64,000 bases of DNA from Sphaerolaimus hirsutus (GCA_964036195.1 OZ038455.1:12355855-12419854), one strand, 5' to 3'. Shown: positions 11,228 through 24,365, counted from the stretch's first letter. Numbers and translations: made by a program. The notes: generated by a model not told the origin, from the sequence alone.

Positions 11228-12294
11228 TAGGGTTGGGGAACCGAACCGACCCGAACCGAACCGAACCGAGAACCGAGCACTATTTTGTAACCGAGAACCG
11301 GAACCGAGCTTGAGAACCGAACCGGAACCGAGAACCGGCACTTATACCCGGAACCGAAGTAAATACCCGAAAGAACCGAAATTTTCTAGGAATCTTAAAG
11401 TTTTTAAACAGCTTTTTTTCAACACCTACATCTAAGCCTTTAAACAGCAGTTGAACAACTTGGTGCGTATTCAGAATTGCAAAATTCATCTGTTTGCAAA
11501 ATGATTGCGCGGGAGCATGTAATTTCACATATACTCCAGCGACATTACACCTTACAATGAAATCTACCATATCCCACCTGAATTAAAGAATAAACATAAA
11601 AAAAATTTCATCATATTTATCAAATTGCATTGATAAATATGATGAAATTTTTTATGTATGTTCGTTTATTCAGATGGGATATGGTAGATTTCATTGTAAG
11701 GTATGTTGCTGCAGTATACACATTATCACTGGTAGTAGGTTTCAGTGGTTTTGTGGCAGTTTAAACTGTAGTTGGCAAAAGTTATTTATGTTTGTACCAA
11801 AATAATACGCGTACTCACTCGCATACTACATAAATACATTTACATTTCCTACAGAAAAAAATACCAGTACTCATTTACTCGTGTACTTTTTGAAAGTACG
11901 TGAGTACAGAAAACGTATATGTTTGCTATTACACTTTTTTAAATACCAGTATTATTATAACAACTCTGATTTCTGCATTCTACCATGAAATATTAAGCTG
12001 TGATATGCTCCTGTAGTATGAAATATCCAACCAAGGTACTTACACATGTAAACTTGGGTATATTGTTTTTTAGTTGTTCAGCCGATTATTACCCGATACC
12101 CGGGTTTTTTATTACCCGGAACCGAAATTTTGATCATTTTAGAACCGAAAGAACCGAACCGGAACCGAGTTTGAGAACCGAACCGAGAACCGGAACCGAA
12201 AATTTTCAAGAACCGAGAACCGATACCCGAACCGAAATCTTTTGGAACCGAGAACCGAGAACCGGAACCGAAAATTTTGAAATTCCCAACCCTA
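11228..12294. mobile_element. hAT-type element with GAACCG satellite, TSD ctagagcg
   Basis: TAGGGTTGGGGAACCGAACC on the left is matched by inverted ...GAAATTCCCAACCCTA on the right. Identical 8-bp CTAGAGCG flanks it (11220-11227, 12295-12302). Both subterminal regions are tandem GAACCGAGAACCG-type repeats. A short palindrome around 11600-11660 and a GTAAACGT-type repeat (about 11760-11970) lie inside. No transposase is seen. Confidence 0.88.
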
Positions 12295-12729
12295 CTAGAG
12301 CGGCAAACTTTGAGGGGGGCTCGTTCCATAAACAGATTCTACGACGTAAAAAAATTCTGGATACGCCCCTGTGATGAAGGATACGCAGCATCATTGTAAA
12401 TATTATAACAGACTAGCCAATTCTAGACCGTATAACCACATTTCTATCTGTATATAGCTATCACGTTTCCCTGAATAATCTCCCAGCTGCGTATTAAAAC
12501 CACCGGAAGTGAAACATGATGAAAAATCAGACAGAAAACAGCCTTATTTGATCTACTCGGGGATTGTTCAAAGGAATCTTCATGTTTTTCATCTCAGAAA
12601 AAATTATCAAATAGAATTATATTTACCTATGTGAATTGGTGCTGATAATGATATTCCATTTCTATTTTCTGAAGGCTGTATTTACAGAGTGATCTCCTAT
12701 TTACTTTTCCTTGCCACACGGCATTCACA

Positions 12730-13431
12730 CATTTTATAATTGTACCGAATGAAGTCGGCAGCGCAGAGTGGCACACCATCGAAATTTGGGAAACTATTGA
12801 ATTTGTTTTGATCACATTTGAGTTTACCAGAATGAGGAGTCTATCAATAAAACAATGCGTGGCCAGTGTTTCAAAAAATCGTTTTCCATGTTCGCCATGT
12901 GTTTGTATCGTCTGTTCAAATACTCATTGTGGCCACGCCCACTACTAAACCACAAGTTTGGGAAACTCATAAATCAGTTTTGAGCACATTTAGGTTTACC
13001 CAAATTGATTATTTTTGATCGCCACCAACAGTAGTTCACAGGAACCTCATTGTGGAAAACTCAAATGTGTTCAAAACTGTTTTGTGAGTTTCCCAAATTT
13101 CGGTGGTGTACTAGTTTCCACAGCGCCATTGAGGGAGTCTGAAGGACTGAAACTCTAAACAAAATGGAATTATGAAGAAAGACGGTGCATCACATTTTTC
13201 TCTGGTAACCAATACACAACGAAGTGCATGTATGGCCCTGCGCACACTAGTTTTCTCACGAAATTTCGAAGCTATTAAATGAGCTTTAAACGTGTTTGAG
13301 TTTTCCACAATGAGTCATTTTTAATCTCCGTCAACTGAAGTTGACGACCACCTAATTGTAGAAAACTCAAATGCGTTCTAAGCTGATTTGTGAGTTTTCG
13401 AAATTTCGTGTGAAAACTAGTGTGTGCAGGC
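12730..13431. repeat. cluster of related long-hairpin MITEs
   Basis: The best-preserved copy is 13236-13431, with ends CCTGCGCACACTAGTTTTC and GAAAACTAGTGTGTGCAGG and arms continuing through CGAAATTTCG and TTTGAGTTTTC. Earlier diverged copies share CCCAAATTTCG and TTTGAGTTT blocks. The termini resemble the CACTAGTTGAC MITEs elsewhere in the window. Confidence 0.6.
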
Positions 13432-14002
13432 ACATTATAACGATAAGGAGTAGCTTTTACGGAAAACACATTTGTCTAATACACGGTCAATCATTACGCT
13501 CAATACGCAACAAACACTGGTTTTAAAAAAGCAGTAAGAAAAGAAAATAAAAGAAAGAAAAAACGCGGAAGAATGGTTACATAGCAAGGAACTTAGGGGC
13601 CAACAAATAAATAAACACAAGAATCTCAAATGCGGGACACAAATGTGATAGAATTTTGCAGCACACGACAATCACACAGCCGAGATTTCACCCATAAGGA
13701 GCAAATTTGATGGCTATCATTAGACATCCTAGATAGAATCGTGATGTCGCCTTATCTGGGGCCCTGTAATTGTTCATATGACTGATTTTGTGGTTAAACG
13801 AATGTAGATAATTTAAAATTAAATCAATCTGAGATAAATATATCGAATACAGGACCAAACGAGAATTTTTGTGTCAACTCAGACCCAAAAACGATGACAA
13901 CTGCTGGAAAAGATTGCCAGCAGCGTCAGCGTAAATTCCAACAATACCCGGAAAAAACCCGGCTCAGTGTTATTTCGCTCTACATAGGAATTTTGCAACT
14001 AC

Positions 14003-14178
14003 CGTATTTACTGGAAAAATACCCCAGAGAATTTTTTTTCGTCAGACGTTTTTGAGAAGAAAGTATTCGGGGGGGGGGGGTTATTCAAGCGCGGAAATAT
14101 TTACCTCTCTTGTCTAATATTAACGATCCAAATGGGGAATTATTCAAGTGGGGGGGGGGGGTTATTCGAGTAAAACCG
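14003..14178. repeat. foldback element, CCTCGAAATACC family
   Basis: TACCGTATTTACTGG on the left, an inverted TTCGAGTAAAACCGTA on the right, and poly-G tracts inside. It lies just beyond the nucleobindin stop codon. Confidence 0.6.
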
Positions 14179-14204
14179 TACTTTCCACCCGTCTCTCTCC
14201 ACCA

Positions 14205-17200
14205 TCACCAGCGCACCTGATCCTGAGCGACGTGCGGTTCCTGTTGCTGTGGCTGGTGCTCCTGCGGCTGCGCGTGCGGCGGCGGCGGCGTCATGGTGGT
14301 GGGCACGCCGTCCCAGCCCATCTTCTCGGCGTACTCGCGTTCGAACTTCTGCAACTCCTCGTCCGTGAACACGTCCTGCTGGTCGAGACCCTCCCAGCCC
14401 TCGTCCTTGTTGAAGTCCTTCTCAAAATGGGAGCGTAAATAGGTTTGTGGGGTTCAGATGATACCGGGGAATGGGTACCTTACCTAGGGTCAGATACAAT
14501 TCGCACGACAGATTTGTAGGATCGTGTCCTTAGGGATGGAGTTCGTCAGTATTGTTCATTCACTGTACTTTATTTATGTATTTCTGTCAACCAGTCCCCC
14601 GTGACAAGTGACAAACTAGTAACCACCCAACAAAATATTTTTCCTTAACACAATGAAAACCCTTTTTCCATTTATCATTACAATCTAAATTTAACCACCA
14701 AAATCAAACGAACTTCATCCTTCGTTTCCTGCATAAATTCTTCGAGCGAAATCATTTGGTCCCCATTTTTATCCATCTCCTTGACAACGTGTTCCCTCAT
14801 TCGTTCCATTTCTTCCTCACTGAAGCAGGTTGAATTTATATTGAATACACACATTAAACAGTGTTTCAAAGAAGTCCGGCCGCCGACCGTTCTTTCATGT
14901 CATCTTCCGGATTAGACTCATTATACATCTTGTCCAATTCCTTTTGGAACAGGGCCTCCACCTCCATTTCGTCCCACACGCCGTTGCCGTCCAAGTCGTG
15001 CAGTCCGAAAAATGTTTTTGGATCGAAATTTTCCGGGTCCATTCCGTCCGACTCCTCCCATACCTACAGAACAAATAAAGTAAATTAGTAAGTTAAAGCA
15101 GATTGCAGTAAATTGCAGCACAAATAAAGTAAATTAAAGCAGATTCACGTCCAAAAGTAAATTGATGGTATTGTGACGTATGTAGAATTTTAGTGGTTTT
15201 TATGTAATTAGAAGTTCGGGTGACAAGGTAACTAGTAATGGAATCGTGCCATTTTCTCTGGCGCCCAGCGCCATTTTTCTCGATGGCGTCGCTTACCATC
15301 ACTGTGAAATAGTTGGCACAAGCAAGGTATTTTCAAAAATTCCCATATATGGGTATGAGTAGGGTTGGCCGATGTTTTTTTTAAACGTTTTTAAAATAAA
15401 AAAAACGTTTAAAAAAAAACAAAAACATGACGTCCGAAATGTTTTTTTTTTAAAAAAACATCGGCCGAAATTTTTAGTACTAAGCACTAGGTATTTTGCA
15501 AAATTTTTGCGCGCAAGCGCGCAATTTCACACACAAATTGACATTGGTGGTTGTTTTCATTGGTTTTGTTGCATTTTTAGTATCAAAACATCCATTTCTA
15601 TGTGCTACCATGGGTGAATAAGCCGACATATGTTGCTGTAATATATAATATTCGACTATAAGGCGATATACGAATGATATGTCGACGAAAAATGGATATT
15701 TTTGACACAAATCACCACTTATAATGCTATCCCATGGCTCCACAGCCATTATATGGTCATATTTAACATCACAGAGTATTGCCAGTGTCTGATATACCTA
15801 TATATGTTGACACTAAGTCATATCTGGGAGCTTTAAAAAAAACACGTTTTAAAAAAAAAACGTTTTTTTTTTTTAAAAAAACGTTGTTTTTTTTAAAAAA
15901 ACATCGAGTTAAAAAAAACGTTTTTTTTCCAACCCTAGGTATGAGTAAACATAAGGTATTTAAGACACGTGGCAGTACTTTGTGACGTGTAGCCATAGAA
16001 TGGGTGGCGAACTTGATTGAGAAGGTGTTTATCATGCGGAAAGGGCTACGGTCAAAATTTTAGCTGTCGTTATCCGCTGTCAACACTCTACAATACACAG
16101 TCCGAACATAAAGTTACCAACACACCTCTTCCAACTGGTCCTTGCTCCCAGGATGTTTCAACTTTGGATGTTCCTTGTGTTTCTCCTCCATCTGCTTGTG
16201 CTCCTGCTCCGCCTTGGCCCTTTCTTCCGGTGACAATTGCGAGAGTTTGTGGTCATATTCTGCTTGTTTCTTCATTTCGTACTCTTTGAATTCGTCCCGT
16301 CGCTTGTTGTCCAATTCTTCCAGGTCGGCTACGGTCTGGGTGGTTGGTTTGGATTGTATTTTAATGTAAGAAATTTGAATTGTTTTAAAACCGCATTTTG
16401 AATAGCATATTGTATTTACCGTATATTCTCGAATAAGTACCGGGGAAGTTTTTTTTCGTCAGACATGAGAAGTTATTCGAGGGGAGGAGTTGTTGTTTCG
16501 TCAGAATATTGAGTAAAATGCATTACCAATATATTGTAAGAATGGGGTAGAATTCACTCATAAAACATTAACCACATCCATAAAAAGTTTTTTTATACGC
16601 GGTTGTCTTTCCCATTTATAAAAGAGGGAGGGGGTTTCGGGGGGGTATTATTTCCTCATTCTGCTAATAGGGGGGTGTTATTCGGGGGGCGTTCTTCGAG
16701 GTGGAGGACTTATTCGAGGATATACGGCATACCGCGGTAAAGGTTAAAATCGGTATCCACAAAATGTTGATAATTTGCTGATATCGGTACATAAACACCT
16801 TCCCGGACAAGTTCACCACCCATTTTTTTATTTCACTTCGAATGCAATATCTCCGTCCATGGGGGTGCTATAAAGCTGAAACTTTGTATATATAAAGTTG
16901 TAAGACCCCTCTACTCCCCAACAATGGTGGAGGTGCGGCGACTCACTACAGGGTGGGTCGCCCTACATGCAACAATTTTTTTTGGCGTTTTTGGTGTCCC
17001 AAACAAGTTCACCACCCACTTGATTGGCTACACTACGAGAGCCATATCTCCAGCTGTGATGGCGGTATAAAGCTGAAATTTGGGGGATGTTTTGCCCACA
17101 ACCCCCCTCACGATACAGCAGTGGGGCGGCTGCCAACGACCCACTAAAGCATGGGTCACTGCATATAAAGTTGACCATTTTCTAAAAACAGCCCAAGTGT

Positions 17201-20200
17201 CCCAAAACAAGTTCATCACCCAACTGCATTTAAAAAATGTTGCAACAACATACCTAATATAAAACTGAATTGGCTTGGAACACTATTTCAGCCAAAAAAA
17301 TTTGGCCCTGTCTCATAAACAGTAGAATGAAAATTTCACTTTGAACCATTTTTTTGTTTCACACTTACAAAGTTGGTTTACAAAGTTCACTAGAGAATGG
17401 TCTAAGGTTCAAAGTTATGTAAACAACATAACCTCTAAAATGCCTCCATAAGGAAATTTACTTGGGGTGAATTATATGTTGTCAAAGTGATGTCATTTCA
17501 GGAACAAAATTTGACAAAATTTTCACTTTTTCATTCACCCCAAATAAATTTCCTTATGGAACCATTTTAGAGGTTATGTTGTTTACATAACTTTGAACCT
17601 TAGACCCTCCCCTAGTGAACTTTGTAAACCAACTTTTTAAGTGTGATACAAAAAATTGGTTAAAAGTGAAATTTTCAGTCTGCTGTTTATAGGACAGGGT
17701 GGGTGCCCTACTGAATAAATTTTAATAAGCAGAACTAGGGTTCAAATCTAATTCAATTTTATATCAGGTATGTTCTCACAACATTTTTTTATAATGCAGT
17801 TGGGTGGTGAACTTGTTCGGGACACTTGGGCTGTTCTTAAAAAAATTACCAACTTTATATGCAGTGACCCATGCTTTAGTGGGTCGTCGGCAGCCGCCCC
17901 ACTGGGGTATTGTGGGGGGGGGGGGGTTGTTGGCAAGACATCCCCCAAATTTCAGCTTTCTACCGCCCTCACAGCTGGAGATATAGCTTTCAAAGTGTAG
18001 CTAATCAAGTGGGTGGTGAACTTGCTTGGGACACCTAAAACGCCACAAAAAATTGTTACATATAGGGCGACCCACCCTGTAGTCAGTCGCCGCACCTCCC
18101 CCCATTGTTAGGGAGTAAGGGGGTCTTGCAACTTTATATATACAAAGTTTCAGCCTTATAACACCCTCATGGACGGGGATATTGCATTCGAAGTGAAATA
18201 AAAAAATGGGTGGTGAACTTGTCCGGGAAGGTGTTTATTTGAAACTTGCTCGCGTATCAGCACAAAGAATTTCAACGTCAATTACGACCATAGAAATCAA
18301 ATCTGCAATTTATCCCCGTATCAGAGTGACAATAGCAAACCACAGAGCCACACCTTTTTAATCAACTTTTGCAAATCCTCCTTACTGAAAGCTTCATCGG
18401 CAGCGTCCAAATGAGCTATGTGTTTCTCAATTTCAACCGGATTTCCCCCTTGAGCTTCCAGTTCCATTTCGCGCTGCACAACTTGTCTCAGACGATCGAT
18501 TTCTTTCAATTTCGCTTCATTTAATCTACTCCGGATGTCCGGGTTCACTTCGTCTAGATGGTGCGCTATGTCCCCGCGCTGTGTTTGGGAAGGGGGTAAG
18601 GATGAGTGAAAATATGTGTAACACAGGGGTTTACCTAGTAAGGGGTTTACCCCCCCCCCCAAATCCGCCAGCTATCTATCTATCCCGCAGGTGTTTTACA
18701 CGTGCAATTTTACAGGGTCTGGGACTGCCCCTAGTATGATAAAGATGAAAAAATTGCTTAAAGGACTAGGAATTCCTTTAAAACCCCTGAAATGCTTGCA
18801 ACCGGTGCGATTTGAATAGGCCAAAACGCTGACCTTGATCTGCTCCTCGTTCATGTTTCGCATTTTCTCTTGAAAATCATCGTCAGACTCCAATGCCTTG
18901 ACAACTTCTTGCAAATATCGCTCATACGCCAAATTGAGCATCTGAAAAAAATTGACAGAATTCTTCTATTATTCTATAACATTGAGCACGGTGATTTTAT
19001 TGAGACAACACAACTGTTGTATGAAAGGTCGCAAGTTCAAATCGAGCATCGCGATTTTTGAATAAACAATAGACATAGGCGTAAAAAAGTTGATGCTTTC
19101 AAATACATATACCGCATTGTATTACCTCGAATTACAACCCCCCCCCCCCCGTCGAAATACCCCACATCTGAGCGACCTGAGTAGGGTTGGAAAAAAATCA
19201 ATTTTTGTTAAACGCCTTGATTTTAAAAAAATCAATTTTTTAAAATTAAAATCAGATTTTTTTTAAATCGCCCAAAATGGGGGTATAGAGAAAAAATATA
19301 TGTATGTTAAGTGTCAGACAATGTATTGTTATGTCTATTGTGATCATATTATGACTGTGGAGTCATGGAATAGCATTATAAGCAGTGATTTCTTTCAAAA
19401 ATATCCATTTTACGTCGACTTATTACGTATATCGCCTTTTGTTGAATGTTCGTGACTTCAAGTGAAGTTCAGCATGTAATAGAGCTTTAATAAGGTTGTA
19501 AGAGAAGGCTAATACAATAACAGTGATGTTACACACTGTAGAAGTATGTGGGAGCACATTGGTTTGATATTATATACTACACTAGCATATCACGGCTTAT
19601 TATTACATGGTAACATGAATAAATGGAAGATTTTACAGTAAAAATGCCCCAAAACCCATGAAAACACCACAAATGGTAATATTTATGAGAAATTGCGCGC
19701 TTGCGCGCAAAAAAAATGCAAATACCTAGTGCGAGTCTAACAGAGCGAGCCACCCTGCCCCCCCCCTGGATACATCCTTGAGTACCAGTTCTTTGTGATG
19801 TTAAATATAGCCATAGAATGGCTGTGGAGCAATGGGATAGCATCATAAGTGGTGATTTCTGTCAAAAATATCCATTTTTATGTCGACTCATTATGCATAT
19901 CACCTTTTATCTAATGTTTGTGACTCAAGAGAAGTTTGGCATGGAATAGATCTTAAATAAGGTTGTAAGAGAAGGCTGAATTGAAACATCACTCACACTG
20001 TAGAAGTATGTGGGAGCACATTGCCTGGATATTATATACCACAGCTTATTATCATGCAATCGCATGAACAAATGGAAGATTTTTCACTAAAAATGCTTCT
20101 AAGACCAATGAAAACAACCACCAATGGTAATGTGCATGTGAAATTGTGCGCTTGTGTGCAAAAATTGCAAAATACATAGTGCATAAGTACTAAAATTTTG

Positions 20201-20644
20201 GCTGATGTTTTTTTAAAAAGACGGTTTTGATGCCTGTCTTAAAAAAAGACATTTAAAAACGGTTTAAAAAATACATCGGCCATCCTTAGTACAAATATAT
20301 CCTGTTTGGTCTCATTTATAATCAGTTTTGGGTATGTTTTGGCCTATTCTTTACTACGATCCTTCATGCAATTTTCTGACGAAAAAACCCTTGAATGAGC
20401 CCCACCCTCCAAAATTGCTGGCGAAATAATACAACCCCTGGAGTTACGTTCTCCAATGTATCAATCAATATTAAAATTAAAATTCAACCTGTTGATCATC
20501 TTTGGGATCAGGATGGGCGCCCGGCGGTGCGTAAGTGTACACTTCCTCTGGTTGTCTGGGCACGGCTTTCGGGGGTGGCGGCGCGCAAATGGCGCTAATT
20601 AGCGCCGTGAAAATTAAAACACAAAATAAATCCTGTCTAGACAT
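14205..20644 (-). CDS. NUCB1: nucleobindin (calnuc-like), 7 exons, complete
   Basis: Exons in coding order: 20489-20644, 18834-18941, 18354-18578, 16126-16335, 14888-15063, 14714-14819, 14205-14420. All junctions are phase-consistent and give 398 residues. Residues 1-20 form a signal peptide. The N-terminal region shows [10 protein letters not shown] and the basic/acidic helix [17 protein letters not shown]. Exon 4 is the charged coiled-coil part with [12 protein letters not shown] and [14 protein letters not shown], a nucleobindin signature. Two canonical EF-hand loops follow: [12 protein letters not shown] (256-267) and [12 protein letters not shown] (308-319). Then come [16 protein letters not shown] and a proline/glutamine-rich tail. 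Nucleobindins bind Ca2+ in the Golgi/ER lumen and G-alpha(i) subunits and can be secreted. The tail is shorter than in vertebrates (about 400 versus about 460 residues) and the leucine zipper is weak. NUCB1 versus NUCB2 cannot be assigned for an invertebrate. Confidence 0.96.
15236..15303. repeat. GCGCCA-type short foldback in nucleobindin intron
   Basis: It starts AGTAATGG and ends CCATCACT with GGCGCC blocks between. It is a diverged short relative of the 8521-9345 hAT family. Confidence 0.45.
15360..15937. mobile_element. hAT-type element, TSD ggtatgag
   Basis: TAGGGTTGGCCGATG at the left and CCAACCCTA at the right, flanked by identical GGTATGAG (15352-15359 and 15938-15945). The arms are TTTAAAAAAACG-rich inverted runs. 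There is no transposase. It lies in the nucleobindin intron between coding exons 4 and 5. Confidence 0.88.
16426..16735. repeat. foldback element, CCTCGAAATACC family
   Basis: The left end TTACCGTATATTCTCGAA and the right end TTCGAGGATATACGG are inverted, with G-rich inner flanks. It lies in the nucleobindin intron between coding exons 3 and 4. Confidence 0.65.
16793..18236. repeat. 1.44-kb palindromic foldback element
   Basis: AAACACCTTCCCGGACAAG at the left end is inverted at the right end (CTTGTCCGGGAAGGTGTTT). The match continues with modest divergence through both arms: motifs such as TTCACCACCCA, GGGTGGGTCGCC and CCATGGGGG reappear inverted in the right arm. The central part (about 17290-17700) is itself inverted around a short AT-rich core. 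Each arm is about 700 bp. No coding capacity is seen. It sits in the nucleobindin intron between exons 3 and 4. Confidence 0.8.
19182..20290. repeat. degenerate/compound hAT-family region
   Basis: It starts TAGGGTTGGAAAAAAATC like the intact hAT copies. It contains two imperfect direct copies of an internal segment (about 19310-19740 and 19790-20170, sharing TTGTAAGAGAAGGCT and TGTGGGAGCACATT) and ends in a decayed ATCGGCCATCCTTA. No matching 8-bp duplication was found. Confidence 0.55.
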
Positions 20645-21089
20645 ACTGAATTATCAGCGGACAGGCTGAGAAAATGATATTTAAATGTGAATTATGCAAC
20701 TGACACGTGTTTGCAAATGCAGACAGCTTTATTTGCTCAGCTGGAAAGGCGCCAACAAAACGTGGACCTCCACGTGTGAACAAATATTTTTTTTCGCAAA
20801 AAAAGGAAACGCTCGTACGATTAATCAGGCGTGAGTCCGAATTCACCCAGAAGCTTAATGTAGGGAAAAAGGACAAAAACGCGGGATGAAGCACAATTAC
20901 CCGACACGCTTTACTAGTCAACCATTTGATTGTATAAATATTCACTGTTAAATTCGACGCAAATTTTTTTCATCAGCAAATTTCGCCCATGAAGGTCGAC
21001 CCAGAAATTCGCTGTATTTGATGGATAAACGTTGAAAATCGCACAGCTAGCACACCATATCTTTTTGCGCTAGGCTCACTCAATTTCTA

Positions 21090-21255
21090 GTTATGCGTCC
21101 GAACTTTTTTGGTCGTAAATTAGAATAGCAAATGCGGAAATAAAAATCTACTAAACAGAAGCATGCTTAAGGATCAAAAAGTTAACAGGACTAGCATGCG
21201 AACTACCTAAATAAAAAATAGGTAAGTAATTCTATCAAACTTTGTCGATGGGCCT
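21090..21255. repeat. dispersed repeat shared with 39580-39725
   Basis: Shared pieces in the same order include GTCCGA(A/G)CTTTTTTGG, AAATCTAC, AAGTTA, AGGACT and CGATGGGCC. The spacing is nearly equal, which suggests two decayed copies of one unnamed element. Confidence 0.5.
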
Positions 21256-22050
21256 GTCTTTTTTTCCAAAAACTGCCATTTTTAGAATACCAGGCAGTTG
21301 CGTAACCAAAAACGCCCAAAAACAGCCGACACTTTCGGCGTGTCTAAAGCGATTGATACTACCAAACACTTGTACGCCATGCAGCGCTCGTGTGCGCCAG
21401 CCCCTAAAATATCGACGCACATCTGTTGGAGAGAAAGGGGCCGGGCGAGCGCCTGCTGCCAGGGCGGCGAGATCCAGGTTTCGCTGCCCCCCCCCCATGC
21501 ACTGCGTGTCACGTGTGATTCAGTCTGCGCTGCGCGTTTGTTCAGTGCGGATTAAAGGCATACTTTCGCGATAGTGTAAAGCGTTTTATGAGACTTGATG
21601 TTTTTAGATGATCTGCTGTTTTTCTTGTTCATTTTAATTAATTTATGAAGCAGTGCATTAAAGAAACTTGTATAAGGTATTTAGTAATAAGATGGAGTGT
21701 ATTTTGACACTGGTTTGATGACAACTTTTTCATTTCCCAAACAATGGACAGCAACAATAAACAAATGTAAGATAATGACCACAGCATTGTTTCAGCAGTA
21801 TTCCATTATACTTTTTTTGTGTATGGCAAAAGGGACCCAATCTGAAAAAAATGTGCAGAAAAATAGTCCCCACAGAGCACAATGGAGCATTTTTCACAAA
21901 TACACTCTGGCTTGATCTAATAATTTAGATAGTTGGAATTCTTGTTTTTTTTCATCACAAATCAATTATCACATTTTCATTGAGCAGTGTTGAAATTTGA
22001 GGACAAATGCTGTATTTTCATATTTGAGTTTGCACTTTTGTGTTTGGTTA

Positions 22051-22448
22051 TACAGGGTGTGCCAATTTAGATGGACACTTAAGATTTTGAATAACTTGAG
22101 ACTGAGTGGTCAGATCGGGTTAAACTTGGTATGTGTACATTAACAACTAAATAGGAAAGGTTTCCACAAAATATGGCTGGGATCTGGATAGTTTTATTCA
22201 TTTTTCAGAACCAGGACTGGGAAAAGGAAATAGGCGAGTGCTTGCATAATTGGTTGTAAATTGAAGTCAAAGATTATTGGTGTTGCTTGAATAACTTGTG
22301 AATGAGTGGAGCTATCACAGCCATATTTTGTGGAAACCTTTCCTATTTAGTTGTTAATGTTCACCTAAATGTTGACTTTTATCCAACTACCCAGTGTAAA
22401 GTTATTCAAAATCCAAGGTGTCTGTTTCAATTGCCACACTCTGTATAT
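22051..22448. mobile_element. Tc1/mariner-like MITE
   Basis: TATACAGGGTGTGCCAATTT on the left and the inverse ...TTGCCACACTCTGTATA on the right, with arms extending through TTTTGAATAAC/GTTATTCAAAA. A TA dinucleotide flanks both ends. Inside, AAATAGGAAAGGTTTCCAC is inverted later, so most of the element folds back. There is no transposase frame. Confidence 0.7.
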
Positions 22449-23938
22449 CTGGTGTTAGTTACACTACTCCATGCTAACTAGAATAATCCACACCATGATG
22501 GTAACTGAATGGATAGATGGTCTCTTAATCCAGGTAAAATCTATGTTTTTGCAGATACTTATGTACATGTTATAAATTTTGTAAAACGCTTTACAAGTTT
22601 TCACCGGTGGTGCGCTCTCCTTTATAACGCTGTTGTATTTATATAATGGCCCTCAGTTGGCAGCATTTGCCAGGTTGGCATTGCAGTTCTTTCTGTGCAT
22701 TTCGGTCACGGAAGAATATTTTCACACAAACTCGATATCTTTAACTTTTTCATTTATTTTTAAAAACGTTAAAAAAAAGAAACGCTCGGTTCAAGTTCGT
22801 CAGGTCGTCAAACGCGCAAGTTTCTGCATTAAATTTTCGATTTTGAAATTTTTGTCGTTACTTTGAGCGACATTGATCGAAGCGCAGGTGAAAAATTTAA
22901 ACACGCTTCAATTTGTTAATTTTGGGCCACAATTCGTGACGTTTTTCCTACCCTACTCGTTTTTTCTGCCTATTGGTCACGATCCTGTTTCTTGACGCCG
23001 CCTAACCTTCCAGAATCTTGCTCGCGTACAAATTTCAGCGCATGGAGTTCGGGATAAATAGTGACGTGGAGCCGCCATTTCTAACGTCACTGAATGTTGG
23101 CAAAGTGCCCAGATTCCGTGATTCACGGTCACGGGGCATCACGCGCTCATGCTTCAATCGTTTCGTTTCACATTTGTGCTTGCGAACAACTGAATATATT
23201 ATTGATGTGTTTATCCATTACGATACGCTGGCAGCGCATGGGAAAGCCGATCAAACAAGCTATTTAAATAAATATTATTTCTGTAAGCGCGGGCTATATT
23301 TGCGAGCGGAGCCTAAGTACCGCGCTAAGAAAATGCCCCGCTTCGGCATTTGTTCAGGTGCGCGCCATCCTGGGACCAGATTCAAATAGCCCGTTTTAAG
23401 CGACCTGGAATTGTTCAATCGGCAGTGTTTTTACGCACTAGACTAGCAGCATGTCATTTCAGACATGGTGTAATGAAAATATAGCCGCCCGAAAAAAAGG
23501 ATGGACTAATTTAATTGCGCTTCAGACTGCCGCCTGGCACGTGCCACGTAGGTGGGGATAGGTTTTTGAATCGCCCTTGATTAATCCGCACATCCGTACA
23601 CAGCACTTAAGGCGCGCGCACGCAGCTTTTCTCGTTCAGTCGCTCAACTACTGAACTTCATAAAACCGAAACCACAAATTCAGAAATCACAGGCATGAAA
23701 CCTGGAAATCGATCTACAGACACACTGCAGGGCGATTGATAAATTCCATCGCTTATCTACCAATACTATTTTGTGAGGGAATCAAGCTTTAACGTTTTGA
23801 TTCTCTGATTTGCCGCGGATCAAGGCGTCCGGTCGCTTGTGCACAGGAATAGTGCGCGCGCGTCAGGTGGGTATACAGGGGGGGGGGGTATTTAAGGGTT
23901 TCAGGGGTGATGCATTGGTAGATTGTAGGGGGTCAGGT

Positions 23939-24365
23939 TAGGGTTCAAACGGGATTGACTTTTCGGGATCGGGATTGGTTTTTTGAGATTTCGGGATCGG
24001 GATTGGCCGGGATTGGGGTCACGGGATCGGGATCGGGATTGGCATTTTTTCGGGATCGGGATTAGGGCCTTGGGATAGAGATTTTGGCCAATCTTCTGGC
24101 ATCCACAGTTGTTAATAAAGGTCTCAAAACACTGTTGGATGCCAGAAAAGTGGTATAAAATGGATGCTGCTGGTTTTTGTACACATTTTTGCATGCAAAA
24201 ACGTCATTTTTTCACTTTTTATAATTTCACTAATTTTTCCGGGATCGGGATCCCGGACTTGGGAGTTTCACGGGATCGGGATTTGAAAATTTTCGGGATC
24301 AGGATCGGGATTGCAAAATCCCAGAATTTCACGGGATCCGGGATCGGGATCCCGTTTGAACCCTA
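23939..24365. mobile_element. hAT-type element with GGGATC arrays, TSD ggtcaggt
   Basis: TAGGGTTCAAACGGGAT on the left and ATCCCGTTTGAACCCTA on the right are exact inverses. They are flanked by identical GGTCAGGT (23931-23938, 24366-24373). Subterminal CGGGATCGGGAT repeats surround a unique centre with CACTGTTGGATGCCAGAAAAG. Confidence 0.9.

Larger units (their letters stand above)
10742..14204. other. intergenic between receptor and nucleobindin, transposon-filled
   Basis: This region lies between the two convergent genes (receptor on +, nucleobindin on -). It holds a CCTCGAAATACC-type relic (10812-10920), a hAT element (11228-12294), related long hairpins (12730-13431) and a foldback element at 14003-14178. 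No coding exon was supportable. Confidence 0.55.

Noticed and set aside
23018-23389. 123-codon open frame in intergenic DNA
   Set aside because: No recognisable motif; composition like its surroundings.
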